This document shows, one piece after another, positions 12,301 to 27,300 of a stretch of 60,000 bases of DNA. Each line of letters begins with the position of its first letter. The first letter of the stretch is position 1. The notes under the pieces were generated by a model. The model worked only from the letters and a program-made list of their open reading frames with translations, was not told the DNA's origin and did no database searches. The DNA is from Polytrichum commune. Lineage: Eukaryota; Streptophyta; Polytrichopsida; Polytrichales; Polytrichaceae. The position numbers and the translations under genes were made by a program. The DNA lies in contig OX485803.1 in assembly GCA_950295325.1 (NCBI GenBank), forward strand, positions 67,101,554 to 67,161,553, read 5' to 3'.

Positions 12301-15300
12301 TTAAGGGGTTTACAAGCAGGATGGCTTCTCTTATTCTAAAATGGCAGAGACACAAACAAAATGACGTGTGTTTCTTTCCTAAAAAGTTCTGCATTCTCCA
12401 ATTAAGTTAATCTATTTGTGTTTTCAAATAAAAGGTATTCTTGATTCCTTGTGGTATTCTATGGGGTTGACTGGTGTCAAATTCTGCTCTTTTTAGCACT
12501 GCAGAACTGATTCATTCCATTCTTGTGCTTTCAGGCAAATCTGAACCTGGATATGGAAATCAAGAAACTTGAAACCTCTGTCTGGTTTGATAATGTCACT
12601 GCCCATTACAAAAAAATTGTAAGTACTGATCCCTATATTTTTTTGTTGATCATCGAGAGGTTGTTAACTAGGCTCAATTCAAGTATATTTTTAAAGTATA
12701 AATTCTTGATCTATACCAATGTCAGACTCTGGAGGATTTGATTTTCTCTCCTAATGGATAGACCTGACTGGATGTTCTGAAATCATAGTTTCTGACTTGT
12801 GTTTGACCTCCTTCCGATTTGAGATAATGAAGTTTCTCCCTTTTTGAGCATAGGAGCTTCTTTACTCAACTTTTTTCTTGTGTGGAAAACAGCAAGAGTC
12901 TCCGACACTTTATGAGTTTCAAGCTCTGAAGCGATCTGATTCACTCAATCAGGAGTGGCAGCGAACTTTGTGTATAACCCAAAATCATCTGATTGAAAAA
13001 TCTTTCAATGACTTCATTGATGTTCACAGGTTAGTCTTACCTTCGTTTTGCTAAACTGAAATTGGATTGAAGTACTCAACTTTCCAGCCCAATGATGATA
13101 TGTGGCATTTCAACTATTTAAATCTCATGCCGTACTAATATCTCTTGGAATTGGATCTTTGAAGCTTAGAGGACTTGCTTGGCCTCATAGTGAGCGAGAC
13201 GAACGAAAAAGAAGTGATTTTGGAGTTTAGATCATGGCGAGATTCACGATACTTTCTCAAAGACCGTGATGATTTCATTGCCAGCATGGCTGATGTCATG
13301 GGTATGGGAAAAGGGTGCACTTTCAGTGTTCGGCTGGAGCCTTTTCACTCATTCACATTTCCAGAGAAGCCAAGTCCCATTTACCAGGTTTAGGGTTTAT
13401 TACATCCTCCATAGCATTTGTTGATGATTTTTTTTAATAATTAAAAATTTCTTGAAATCTCCAATAACCTTGTTACCAATGTATTTGGTTTTAATGCTTG
13501 AGGGATTTTGGGAACTTACACTTACACATATAATTCATATCCAGGGTGAATGCGAGACTTTCTATATAAATCGTTTCATGGCATCTTACAACTCGACACG
13601 GGAAGCTTGGGCCTTACACTTGGCCTTGAAGGAGTATGCTGCAAACATTCAGGTTTTTACAAATCACCTTTCATTTTTCTGTGTTGTCAGCTAACTAATC
13701 ATTTCGTAGAAAATTTCTCAATGTTTTGGTTTTCATTTCTTCCTTTAGCTTGCTTTGGATTTAAGTATGTATCCTTCAAAACTCTTTGGATAACCTATCT
13801 CTTCTGATACTTATTTTCTTTTTTCCTGGCCCTTTATCTGTAACCAAGTGTTGTCTGAACCAATGCTGGTCTGCAATTGTCTTTTTTTGATACCATTTGG
13901 GTATCTATAATGAGGATTTCACATTTTTTGATACCAGTAGAGTATGGGTGTTTTTCTCCTTTTGTTGATGTCATTCGGGTCTGTAGACCATGCAAGAACC
14001 TTGATACCTAGGCAAAATTGCCCTAGTATCAATATGGTTTAGGCAGGTATTGACCTAAATAATAACCCGGGTGTACAAAGATTCTCTCACCTTGACATAC
14101 CCATCAAATATCAATATTTGTGTGGAATTATACTTCTGATACCCACGGGTAGGTTCTTTGATACCATTATTGATGTTGGTTATTGATACCATGCCTTCAC
14201 CTATATACCAGACCAACACTGGTTTGAACCTCAGCAATTTCCAAGGATGCACTTTTATATTTTGAAAAGCCACTGACTTTCTCCCTCTTCACTGCTCACA
14301 AACTGAAACATTTTCTCGATGCAATTACATATTTTTGATGATGTTTTATTTATAGACACTTCCTGTCTTTGTGATATAGGTGGGGGATTCACAGTGCACT
14401 GATCCGAGAGTTCTCCAGGCTGTTGCTGACACACTGAAGGATTGTACAGGTGAGGATTTTTGAAAGGCCTAATTTTTTCGGCTAAAAAACAAGCCATATG
14501 TGATTTTCATTGTCTAAGAGTATTCAGTATTTGGTACTCGGTTGAACATTAGTATTTGGTCGCATGAATTACAACTCTACCACATGGTTTACAATTTCCA
14601 CATATTTATTAAGATTTTACCATGTGGATGTTGAATCAGGAAACCCAAAGACTGATAGTGTCCGGGCAACAACATGCTGCATGGTGCTTTTGAGGCTGCT
14701 GGCATCAAAACCTTGCTTTGATGCCATACGAGGAATGCCAGAAATTGGTGCAGTACTTTTTCAGGTAATACTACTTTTTCCACCATCTACTGTGATCTTC
14801 ATTCTGGTACATTGTAATTTCTACAATTGTTTATTCTCCTTAAGAGCTTATATTTATCTTAATGTGTATGAGATGTTAAGAGATATCTTCTAACTCAACA
14901 TCACTTTTGGTCGGAAGTTTTCATTAGAGGTAGTGTGGAGGTTTGAATAAAGAACATTCTCTATTACTTCATTGACGGTAAACTCATTTCGGCATGCCAA
15001 GAGGTGCTAAAATGATTTTGGTCCTCAATGAACCAAAATATGTTGCTCTTCATTCAAATTCATAGACTACCTCCGAGCATGCAGGACAAGTGGAAGAAGA
15101 ATATTGATTTTGTATGCAAAACAACGCATGGAAATCATTGGGGACCAACTAATTCCTGACAAAAAAGTCCCATTGAATTAATTGGATAGTCTGTTTTGAA
15201 TTAGGCTTGTTGATATGTGGAGCCTTGGAAATTGGATGTCTATGGAATTTGAAGGGCGCTGTAAACCATGCTTTTCCCCATAGGATGGGTTTAGGGTTTC

Positions 15301-18300
15301 AAATATTTGTCTTTGGATAGTGAATGCAAAACATTCCAGATTATTATTGAACTGGTTTTAGCTAATTTTGGTGCTCTTGTTCAATGCAGTGCTTGAGATC
15401 CAGAAATAAAATCATCTCTTACCATGCAACAGTGGTCATACGTGCAGCTCTTAAGCTTGCAGTTCAACCTGGATCTTCTGATGTCACCATTTCTTCAAAG
15501 GTGAGGATCTTGCATATGACGTTAGAGTTATCTAAAGTCTCTCAACAACTCATGTTCTGGTAGGGAGTTTTGCGCCACTTTTGACAATTTAAAATGTTTA
15601 AGGAGCTTTCAAGTGGTGTCAGATCCCCCAATTTGGTGCATTGAAGCGGAGGTGTTTGACTTTGGCCAAGAGACTCATCAAACTTTCGGGAGCACCATTT
15701 TAGGTGCCTTCAGAAGTTTGCCTTCAAAATATTTTTTATATAGCCGTCTTTGGCCATAGTCAAATCCTGTCCCTTCAATCCACCAAATTTGGAGGTTCTG
15801 ACACTACTTGAACACTCCTCAAACACCATAAATTTTCAAAAGTAGGGCGAAACACCCTACCAAAACATGAGTTTTGGAGAGGCTGTAAGAATAACTCTAA
15901 TTTGGTTGCCATACATATCCTTGGTTAAGCAAATAATGAATGTGTTGATTCCTTTTAAACCCTCTGGAGCAGCATAAAATGGTTCTTACGTTGCTTCAAA
16001 ACAATTTTATCATGTGTTTCAGCAGATTGTGTATTCATTTTGCTTTGTCTTCAGAGGCCTAATAAATTTCAGGACCATATTGGTGAGTGTGTTGCTATAT
16101 TCACATTGTCCGCATATGATGTATTATTTTTGTGAGAGAAGCCTTCCGCACTGATTGATTTTGGTATACACCTATACAAATGTGACACTGGGGTTTTTAA
16201 TCCAAATTTAATTTTAATCCCATTGCATGCTCCTGATGTCTGTTTGTTGACTTATGCAGCAAGAGGTTGCCAACAGACTAACGGTGCTAAGCGCTGACTA
16301 TCTACAACAATTAGTTGCCTTGCTCCACACACATGCTCTCTCCAGTCAAAATTCCCTTCAGGTGATTGCTTATTCTTTTGCATCCACTTAATTTAACCCA
16401 TGCCAAGTGCGTACTTCGGTGTTTTCACTCTTTTATTTTGCTCTTTTGTCAATTTTCTCCAAATAGCAGAGATTTTTTTGAAATGATTATGAATCAGATG
16501 CCCTATAACTGTATCTGTTGCTCATGAAGATCATAATTTCTACTCAAATGGCTGCAACCCCAAAACCCTAAGCCCTAATCTGAGAGCTGTTTGCAGTGGA
16601 TTTAGGGATCTATTAGTAACATCAAGGGTTCTCTACAGGCCTTTGAAATTACAGTATAGCTCTCTACTCTTTGAATATGTGCTCCAATTTTTTATGAGAC
16701 CTTCAAAGTTGAGGAATACAGGGGGACCTAAGTTAGTGCAAAGTGAGAGAGTGATGAATTTTTATCACATTTTCAGTGGTTGATTGTGATGCCACGTGCC
16801 ACAGGTAACGGGTCTCTTGGACATCTTGACAACAGCCTTCAGCTCTCCTCCAACAGAAAACGATGCAGGCCGTTTGTGGCTAAGGGTACGTTTTGTCTTT
16901 CATCTAGATGTGTTATTGCAATATATACTGCCATTGATTTATCAGTTATTCATATTTCTGCCTGAAGGGCTTTCCCACATCACCGTTATCGTATCTACTA
17001 ATGTCCGTTTCTTTATTGACGGGAGTTGTTTTTTATTAAAATTCAGGCATTTGAGGCCTCTATTATGGCATCTGCAGATCTTTTGTGCACAATTTTCAGG
17101 TCAACTAGTGACGTTGTATTTACCAGGTAAAAGTGCATCTCTTTCCTATATGTCAGGTTTTGAATGTGAGCATCACACAATATTTTTTCTCACACATTGT
17201 GGAATCAGATGCTGGCGTTATAGTATACTGATGTCGTTTGGTTGTGAACAACAGACTTTCACTACTTCTTCAAGCACTTCTTACAAAAATGTCGCCAGTC
17301 GTTTGTGGGCATTTACAAGTATGCCTACTGCGCCTTTTGTTACCATGAGAAGCATGCTCACAAATATCTATCTATCTATCTACATATATTGATTGTTTTT
17401 TGTTTTGTTTTTTGTTTTAGGATAAAATGAACTTTACATTTTCTACATGAGTTAATCATCGGCGTTGTGATTCAATTCACATCAATACTTTTCAGTCTTC
17501 AAAACTCCTAACCAGGAGGAGAATGTAACGTCTTAACATTTGAAGGTGTGCTTTGGTGATGTGGTTCAGAGGATCTGTCTGGGTAGGTGTGTTTTTTTAT
17601 TGCACTTAAGCACAGCTATTTTCTCAAAGAATCCACGACTTCGGCTGCTGAGCTGTAATCAGATATTGCTCATCATGGAAGGAAACTATGAGGCAAAGCG
17701 ACTGTTTGAATCTCTTGTACCTCAGGTGAGTATTTACATGAACATTTGATGCCATTTGATCGATTAGAAATTATGATCATCACAAACTTCCAAGTGTGAA
17801 ATTATTACGTAGTGTTACTTGATCATCTTAGGAAACACTAATTATTTTTTACTTGAATATTTTGCTGGGGAGTAGTATAATGTGACACATGATTTATAAA
17901 AATACCATAACTATATTCACTGTCTATATTTGATAACTATACAATACCAATAACTCTACAAATTTGTGCATTGTCCTATGTTCATTCTAGTTCCTATATT
18001 TTGATCAGAGTACAATGATAAACACAAACGGGCTTGTCCTTGCAGGGTGTGATGAATTTGTATGCCAATAAAGTGGATGAGCTGCCCCCAGCTGACAAAG
18101 TAGGTTGCGTCACATTGCAATCTTCCAAAGAGTGGTGTAGAATGTAGTTATCATATAATGCGTGTTTAAATTTTATGTTACAATTTTCTTTGTAGTAGTA
18201 TAATGTAGCACACGTCAAAGAAGGACTACATAGGAATGAAAAGAATACAACATTAATTGAGATTTATGAAATTATTTCAACCTTTTATTATTTTAACGTA

Positions 18301-21300
18301 GTAAATTAGTTTGTGATGCATGCTCTTACAGAACCTTTGTTTGCAACTTACCATAATGGCATTAGACACTATATTGGCCGGAAATATTGTTAAGACAGGT
18401 TGCATAATGTGCAGGCAATGCCCTTTTCAGCATGGAAGGACACTATCGAGTTGCTACATGCTGGCAATCTAGAGACACCACTTTTAGTGTGGAATGATAT
18501 CAAGCGCTCTGAGCTTAAGACGGTATTTATTACAATTACTTGCTTGCAACCACCATGATGCACATGAGATTAAATGTCTTCAAAAGACACTCTATTTATC
18601 CTTTAATTCAACCGGAGTTTTGGTCTGGAGTTGGTTGTTTTGCAAACAAATTTTTCAAGTTTGGTAAGTTTTCAGTGCATGCTTGGAGTTGGTGTGGAGG
18701 TTTGAACAAAGAACATTCTAAATAAATTCATGAGGGGCCAAATTCAATTTAGCACCTCTTGGCATGCTGAAATGAGTTTGGTCCTCAAAGAACCGATATA
18801 GAAAGTTCTTGGTTCAAACCTCCACACCGACTCCAAGCATGCACCAAAAACTTACTAAACATTGAAAGTTTTGTTCGTAAAACAACCAACTCCCAACCAA
18901 AACTCCGGTTGAATTAAATGGTAACTCTATTAGACATAGTTGTCCAGAGAAACTTTAATTAATACTTCTGTCGCCTTCTGTGCTGTTACACTTTCATATA
19001 AGAGGTTAAATAGGCGATTGTAATTGTTGCAATGCTATTATTGGCATTTGCAGTTTCTAAGGGAGGAAATGGAGGGTTACTTTGACGCCTTGGAGGCTAA
19101 CCCAAATACTTACTATAACACATCAGACGTTAAGCTTATCTACTCAACAGCTAGCGAAGGTGGAGGTCAGTGCACCTTCTTCCAATTTGAGTGTGTTTTG
19201 TAGGGTCAGTCTACCACATCGTTTATTTCAGCAATTTATCATTCATAATTTATGATTTTTTTCATTTTCCTTCTTATAGAAGGATATTTTCATATTGTGT
19301 GTTGCAGGTTCAGTCATAAGAGGGATTCATTTGGAGCTTCTGGTTGATCACCTCCCTCCTGCACATGGTCTTTACAATACATTTTGGAAGGTATGGTATT
19401 GTTGAATGTGTTCCACCATGATTTTTCCCTGTACAAACTGAAATTAATTTTCCCCATGTCGATGGTGCTGAAGCCTTGCAGAGAACTATTATGTACCTGG
19501 GGCTCTCAACAATAGTCTCCAATTTGTTTTCCTAGGAAACATCAAACAAAGAGCGTGTTGTTATTATACGATAAACTTTGTTGCTGTGCTACCTGCAGTG
19601 TATCCAGAACACCTACTTTGATGTTTGCAAGGAGGAACCATATTTGATCAAGCATTGATATCTTTGTTAATTTCAATTGAATTGGTGATCCAGGATCTTA
19701 TTGGATACGTGTAAAAAGTTTGCTAGAACATAGTGATTCATATTTTGCTCATACAATCCTGGGCGCATTTCTCAGGCTGTATCCTCTAGCAGTTTAGGGT
19801 GTTCTAGGAAATTGGTGTACTTTCCATTTCATTATTTTGAGTTGCAGCTTATAATTGTGCTATGGTGGTTGTACAGCTTGGAGACCCGCTGCCTATATTC
19901 CAGTCTGTTTTTCAGGCCATGCTCCTTGGATTCACCCCTTTCTTTGGGCACAATAATTTGCCTGATATCGATCTTCGCCTAGCAGTTCATACTCTGACCT
20001 GGATCTACGAACGCTATGCTGATGAAGTCACCTTTTGCATGGAGACGCTGAAAGTCATTGAGGTACTTGGGTCAATCCACTGATTGAAAGGAAATGATGC
20101 CAGTCTTAGGGAAGGGGCGCTTCACACTAGAGCTTTAGGCCGCAAGGGACCAAGGGAAATCTCTCATTGATTGAAATTAAAAAACTCTCTATGGTCGAAG
20201 ATGCCGAGACCGTCCACTTCATTTTACACTAGATCTTGAGGCTGTAAGGGACCAAGGAGGTTTGAATGGATGAAGAACCTACATGAAGTCCTACATGGCG
20301 TGCAATGGATAATGTTTCATGGTGTAGTGGATTTTGTGTCACTCCCAGCTCAAAGGAGTGGATCTAATGCACAACCAGGAGTGAGATCGTGACACTTCAA
20401 AATCTCGCAACCTTTGATTTACTGTAACTAATTGTGTAGATAGGATGGTAATGAAATAGCATTCGGTTGAGAGCCCAGTCGCGTATGTCTTGACACTAAA
20501 CGTGAAGGCCCGTGACCACAAAATTCCATTTCACTTGGCCTTCAGATGAGTTTCTAGGGCCCTCAAAATTCCGCGGTCACGGATGGCCCTTGGCCATGGT
20601 GTAAAGTGGCTCGAACTATAACCTCCTTGCAGTTTTTCTATTTTCATGAACTTGGCATTCACACATGACTTGTGATGATCAACGGCCGGGTTGTAAAATC
20701 TTATGAACTAGGTGATCGATGCGAGGAGCCTTGCCATGGGTTGTGTAACATGTGCCCATCCTACTGGGTGCTACTATAGCCGATGACAAGGTGACATGTG
20801 TTCATTACCGGATGTGGCAGGGTCATCAATTATGGGTGATTATGTGCTTTCTAGTGTGGCTTAAACCCAAGGCCTCAACCTGGATCCCATAGGAACTCTG
20901 AGTTAAGCCACCCCAAGGCTGGAATACTACTCCGATGGTTAATCTTCTTAGCACTTGGATTTTGGTGCACCTTACCACCTATGGTCCACCGAATCATAGT
21001 GAGGGGGTATGCGGGTGAACTAGATATTGTTAAATAACCATGTGGGAACCTAGGGCTTGCTCTTGGGGGAGATAGGGACTGGTCGGCTAGTCTGTGTGTG
21101 TTCAAGGTGTTCACCTTCGAAAGAAGGGACTAGTCTTTTTTCTTTTTTTTAATTATTTTTTAATGCCTCCTAGTATCCAATCAAGAAGAAACATGTCAAC
21201 AAAATCACTTGGCCTGACCACTACATCCTATACTCAAATTTATATATGTCATGTCTCCTCATTTGGTTTGAAGACTTTTTCTTACAGGATAACGCCTGTT

Positions 21301-24300
21301 CGCTAATAATTGCTTGTTGAATTTACGAGATGTGCAGACGGTGGTAGGGATGTTGCGAGAAGTGATTGATAGTGAGCATGAGGTCTTCGTGTTCAAGTTG
21401 GTTATATTCTTGCTGGCAGCCGTGAACAATGGCAAGATGGAAAATGTCACACGATTAGTTCGGGCGGGTGGGGCAGCAGTTTTGGTACCCTTGGTGGTAC
21501 TCTCAGTGGAAAAGGTGTACATTCTTTTCCTGGTTTTTTGTCAAGATTCATATTTGATCAAATTAGGGTTGTCATGTTTGAAATCATTTGGTGAGTAGGC
21601 GAACACAAAATGTGTATACTTTCATTCTGTAGACTCTGAACATAAGGTAGGTGTGTCTTAAATGGTTTATGACTAGCCCACTTCTCCTAGGATATGAAAT
21701 ACGCGATTAGCCTGTTAGCAAATCCAAATAGAGGCCGTAGCTGCTTTCCTCATATTTTTTGGAGCTCGTATGAGTATTTTATTCATTATCAAAGTGAAGA
21801 TTCTTGTGCTTACTAAATGGTCATGTAGATCCCCCAATTGTGTTGACTGTTGAGCCTAGAATACTTCATCTTGTTTTGAACACATATTCCAATGTCTAGG
21901 AAACACATGTCTCTTTGGTATTTGTTTTTGGAGCCACACCTAACCACATACCACTCAAATATAGGTGTCCGATTAGGATAAATAACCGAATAAGGGTTGT
22001 CTACCTCAGTTCAAAATGCATTTGATGGTTAAGGTTCTTGTGTGGGCCTTACGTGGTCACTCGTTGTAATCGGACACCTATATTTGAGTGGTATATGGCA
22101 AGGCATGTAGTTAAAAACAAACACCAAATTGATACATGTTACGGTGGATTGGACTATGTGCTCAAAATTTTAGACACCATTCTAGGTTTAATAGTTAACA
22201 CTTGAATTGGGAGGGCCTAATTGATTGTTTTAAGAGAAAAGAGACTCTTCACTTTGACCCCTTATAATGTTTGCATCTAAACTCCAACTTTGAAACTTGA
22301 AATGGTAGTTTGCATGATTCATCACAATTGCTAACTAGATAAGACAATTCCCTCTCCAATCCAAAGGCCAAAATTGTCTGAAGGTGGCCGTAGGGCCACG
22401 TACCTTATATCAAGCAAGATGCCCACTTGGGATCAAATAGCCCTCAATACTACTTGGTTTACAAAATTCCAGGAGCCAAAAATTTATGAGTTGTTATTGT
22501 GCAGTGTTGTAAGAATAAGACGGAGTTTGAATGCGATGCGTGGACCGGAAAGGATGCTCCACCTTTGGGTACTTTTGAAATGGTCCCAGTTGTGGGCACT
22601 GATGGGGTGTCAAAATTGGTGAGGATTCCCTCTGGAAGGGCTCAAGAGGTGGTTGGGAAATCAGTGCAAGATGGTAGTCGGGGAGCCAAAGAGGGAATCA
22701 AGTGGCAAGATAAAAATGTGCCTCCCAAGATTCAAATTGGCTTAGCCTTGGACCTTTTGGAGACTCTTTTGAGGTACTTTCTTTGCTTTGGCTCAGTCAT
22801 GTTGCACGCAAGCATCATGGATGACATTGAAGTGAAAAGTTTAAAGTCTTCACATTACCGTCCAGGGACCTAATTCTGGATGTACCAGATGGGAGCATAG
22901 AGCATATGTTTCATTGGTGCTCAAACAAATTGATGGGTTCAAGTGTATGTCAATATGATTCCAAATTTGGTTATCTTGATTTTGAATGTCAACTTCTAAA
23001 CCCAAATTTCAATTAGACACAATTCATTTTTATTATGAGGATGGTACTGCTATTACAGTGTAGGAGATTTAAATTTTTTCTGGGGGCAAGTCTTATACTG
23101 ACCATCCTTGGCTCACATAATGTGCATTTATATATATTTTTTCCTCTGATATTCCTTGACATTACTGTCCGAGGACTTTACAGTTCTTTGAGTTGGAGAT
23201 CTATTGCCTGTAAGAAAAAAAATACAAGAATCACATTCATCATGTCGTGCAAAAACAATACTGGAAAAGGATAACCCAGTAACATGGACAATGTGGTGGA
23301 AAATAGTCATTCCTTGATTTTTTATTTTAAGACTGATTGGTGATGCAGGGTGTCCACAAATAATGCCAATAAAGAGCACTACCCCCCACCAGCTGCGGTG
23401 CTTAGCCTTTCGAAGGAAGAGACTCTCTGTCACATTGTGCAACTTCTTCTACGACTCAAATCTCCTTTCTTTAGCAGGTACCATCTTTGTCATCCAGTTA
23501 GCGATCTGAATTTTTTTGATTCTCAAATTATTATTTCAAAGTGCTAACCAACTTCATCAGTTCTAATACAATTTGACATTCTTTTGTGTCAATTCCAGTT
23601 ATGTGCCATTGTTAGGACTTGTAATTGTGAACGTGGCAGTCACTCAGTTTCAAATGTTTACGTTGACTTGCCATCACATTCACATACTTTTTCCTATTAG
23701 TTCGTATTGGGTGCTTCTTAGATTACAAGTGCTAGTTAGTACTGTCAACTTTCCTGGTCGAACAAGAGAAGAACTCATTGGATTGAAGCTTTTGCATTTT
23801 CTTCCGGGTTTATCATTACTGTGAACTTTCCATCCTTAGAATATTAGGAGGCCTGAATAGCAGTTTGGTTCAGACTGAATGGAAATATCACCCTGGCACC
23901 TTTTCTCATCAGCTCATTTTGCATGAATGATGTGTATTGGCAGGATTCTAGAGATCTTGTCAACTTTGGCCAAAACAAACAAGAAAGCTATGGCACGACT
24001 GTACTCACTGGGCGCTTTTGAGATCCTTCTATGGAAACTCCTTGCTGGAGACCTTATGGACTGGGAAAAAGACCTAATTTGCAAGTTCTTATTGCAAGTC
24101 CACCTCCATCAGGTCTGTCATGGAATTTTCTGGCATTTTCCTGGCTTGAACACCATGCAAGTTTCCCCTTCCCAATTGACAATTTCATCCAAATTGGGAA
24201 TTTCTCTATTGGTGTACATGTTGCAAAGTTGAGTCTAATTTGGTGAATTCCACTTAGGAACACTTATTATAGCTAATGAACATTGAGATGGCTTAAACCC

Positions 24301-27300
24301 AAGGCCTTAACCTGGATCCCGTGGGAACTCCAAAATTAAGCTGCCCTAGGGCGGGAGTAGTACCCAGATGGGTGACCTTCCTAGCACTTGATTTCTGGTG
24401 CACCCTACCACCTATGATCCACCCAACCATAATGGGGCCATCTGGGTGAACCGGATGTTTTCCACCAACCTAGGGGCTTGCCCTTAGCGGAGATAGGTCC
24501 CAGCTGGCTTGTCCATGCCCATTCAAGGTGGTCACCTCCGAAAGGAGGCAGTAGTCTTTGGGGGCCTTTTAATTCTTGTAATGTCAGTTTGGGGATTACA
24601 TATAGACTTAGACCAACTCGGAAATGAAGCAATCCCAGCCGGCTTGTCCATGCCCGTTCAAGGTGGTCACCTCCGAAAGGAGGCAATAGTCTTTGGGGGC
24701 CTTCTAATTCTTGTAATGTTGGTTTGGAGATTACATATAGACTTAGACCAACTCGGAAATCACGCAATACCATAATTCATGTCGGTGACAACACCAGAGT
24801 TATCTTTCTTTCTTTCTTTATGAACATTGTTACACAGTTCATGCCCAAATAGATCCTATACCCTCCTGACATCAATTGCTTTTCAAAAAAAAAAAAAAAA
24901 ATTGCACTTCATTTCTAACATGTAGGTGTGGATGTTTTTAGGATCAAGGATCTGTGACCAGCAGTACAAATAATGATGAACAGGAGGAACAGCCTGTATG
25001 GAAGAGCAGCATACTCCGATACTACTTGCCTGATGGACTTATTCTGAAGCTCATGTCTGAGGTAATTATTCCCTTGAAATCGGTAGTCTCAACTTCTGCA
25101 CCATATATATCTTGGAATTATTGAGATAGAAAACAAGGCAAATAAATTTGACAGCAGTTAAATCTACGTGAGACCCGAGCCTCAAATTTGTTGGCGATTG
25201 AGTTGACAGTCACGATCGCAGGGCTTGTGATACCTCTGACAAGTTTCAAGACTTTCTGATTCAAGTAGCCCTTGACGAAATGTAATTGGAGGGAGGAATT
25301 AATTGATTCATGCAAACTAATGAATGAGTATATATGTATGTATGGTGCAAACAGGGTGCAGATTCATTTGCAGCGGTTGTTGCGAAAGAGCATGATGAAC
25401 CTGACATTATATGGAACATGGACATGCGGCAGCGCTTGCTAGACCATCTCACTAATGAGTTGGAGCAATATGTGAAATTCCGTGCCAGTGATTCTATGGC
25501 TTTATATGTCCACAATCCTCAGGCCCCTCTGTATTATCCTGAGTTGGCCGGTAAGTGTTCACTTGAGTTTCTCTAAGTAATTGGTCAAATCAATGCTAGT
25601 TAGTTTTTAGGAATGTTGATGGCACTTTCCTCTGGTTTTTGGGTCTCCTGGGTCTGTCAATGTAAATTCCAATCTACATGAACTCAGAAGGAATTTGAGC
25701 CTTTACATGTGATTGATGTGTTGTGAAGTTTAACTTAGTAACCTCTAAACTATTCAGGGAAATAATGACACTCTCAGTAAAAAAGTTATAGCTACATGTA
25801 ACTCCAAATGGTAAACCACACTAATAGGTGATATTAGTGTAACTTGCTACATTCTAATGACAACATTTTAATGCCTCATCATCTCAAGGTTTAGGGTTTA
25901 AGCTAGATGGGTCTTAATGAAAGTGAAGATCCTCATGCTCATTAATTGGTCATGTAGGTCCCCCAAATTATATTGAATATTGAGCTTAGAATGGTTATCA
26001 CATTTTGAGCATGTAGTCTAATTTGCCATTAGAATCATGTCTTTCTGGTGTCCGTCCTTGGTGCCACACTTAACCACATACGACTCAAACATAGGTGTCT
26101 GAGGATAAGAAAAGTAACCAAAATCGGCACGTCCACCTTCGGTTGATTAGGGACCATAAAAGTAACATAAGAGAAATTCACTTGAAAGTTGTTGTTGCTC
26201 TGTGGCAGAGTGTGTTTTCTCTGCACCTTTCTACTTGCAGAACCTTCTTGACAAACAACGGTTTCCAGCCTTCCCAATCAATGACCCAACCAGTTTTCTA
26301 AGCAGCCTCATCATGGTAATGCTAAAATTCCCTTTTGCACGGATGTGTTTCGATGTCTTCATCACATGTAGTGCTTGACAACACAATTGAAATTGATGCA
26401 TCCTAGAGCTGTTGTTTGCTACAATGTTCCAATTATCTAGGGGTTGCTTATGCAGTGTTTGATTGGAAGATCAACATTTGTGGGTGAATTTTTTCAAGAT
26501 AGTGCATCATCTTAGAATCTACCTTCGTTGTCTTGGAACGTCCTGTGATCAGTGAGGTTGGTGCGCATTTTTCTAGTCAAGACATGCATCTTCTCCTTCT
26601 AACCCCTAAAAGCTTGAGAGTTCCAGCTTGTATAAAGTTTGAATTATACACCTTATTTGTAGTTAGCATACAAGAGAAATTTTTAGAGAGTTAATTTTAA
26701 ACCACATCCATACAGTTGGGAAAAGGATCCTTATCCTTGATCTCCACCAACTCATTTTAGAAGCAATTTCCTTTATATATAATAAAATGTCCAAGATGAA
26801 TGAGAATCACTTCATCTCAGCTAATATGATTGGTTGAAATGATGAGTTTCATAACTTGATGGAAAAAGGGGAAAAAAAGAACATTTATGCCACTGAAGAC
26901 AAGGCATGCATTGTCTCCTTTTTGAGTGCCTCACTTGTGCTGTTTGCCTTGTTCTGCAGAATCTTAGAAAAGTGGCTAATACAGGGGCATCCGTTCTGTT
27001 CAAGGAAATACCTGGAACCCACCTCCTCCTCCAAGCTCAGGTTTGATTTCCATAATCTATATATGTGAAATTTGTCAGTATAATGGCACTGACCTGTTAA
27101 GCTCTAAAGGAAGGCTCTAAATTAAATTAAATGTATATCTTGTTTATCTTCTTAGCAGAGAGCTATAAACATAGACTGTCATGTCCTTTGGTACAGTTTT
27201 GTAACTTCAATCTGGTGCTCTCTGTGATGCCAACCTTGCAGACCTCCTTTGTCATTATTTGATGTTATAAATGAGCGATAAAATATCAGCCATCAGAGTT

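Noticed and set aside
24300-24410. Functional 5S rRNA gene
   Set aside because: Too many substitutions in the conserved blocks, missing 5' end, and the sequence is part of a dispersed element with other copies.
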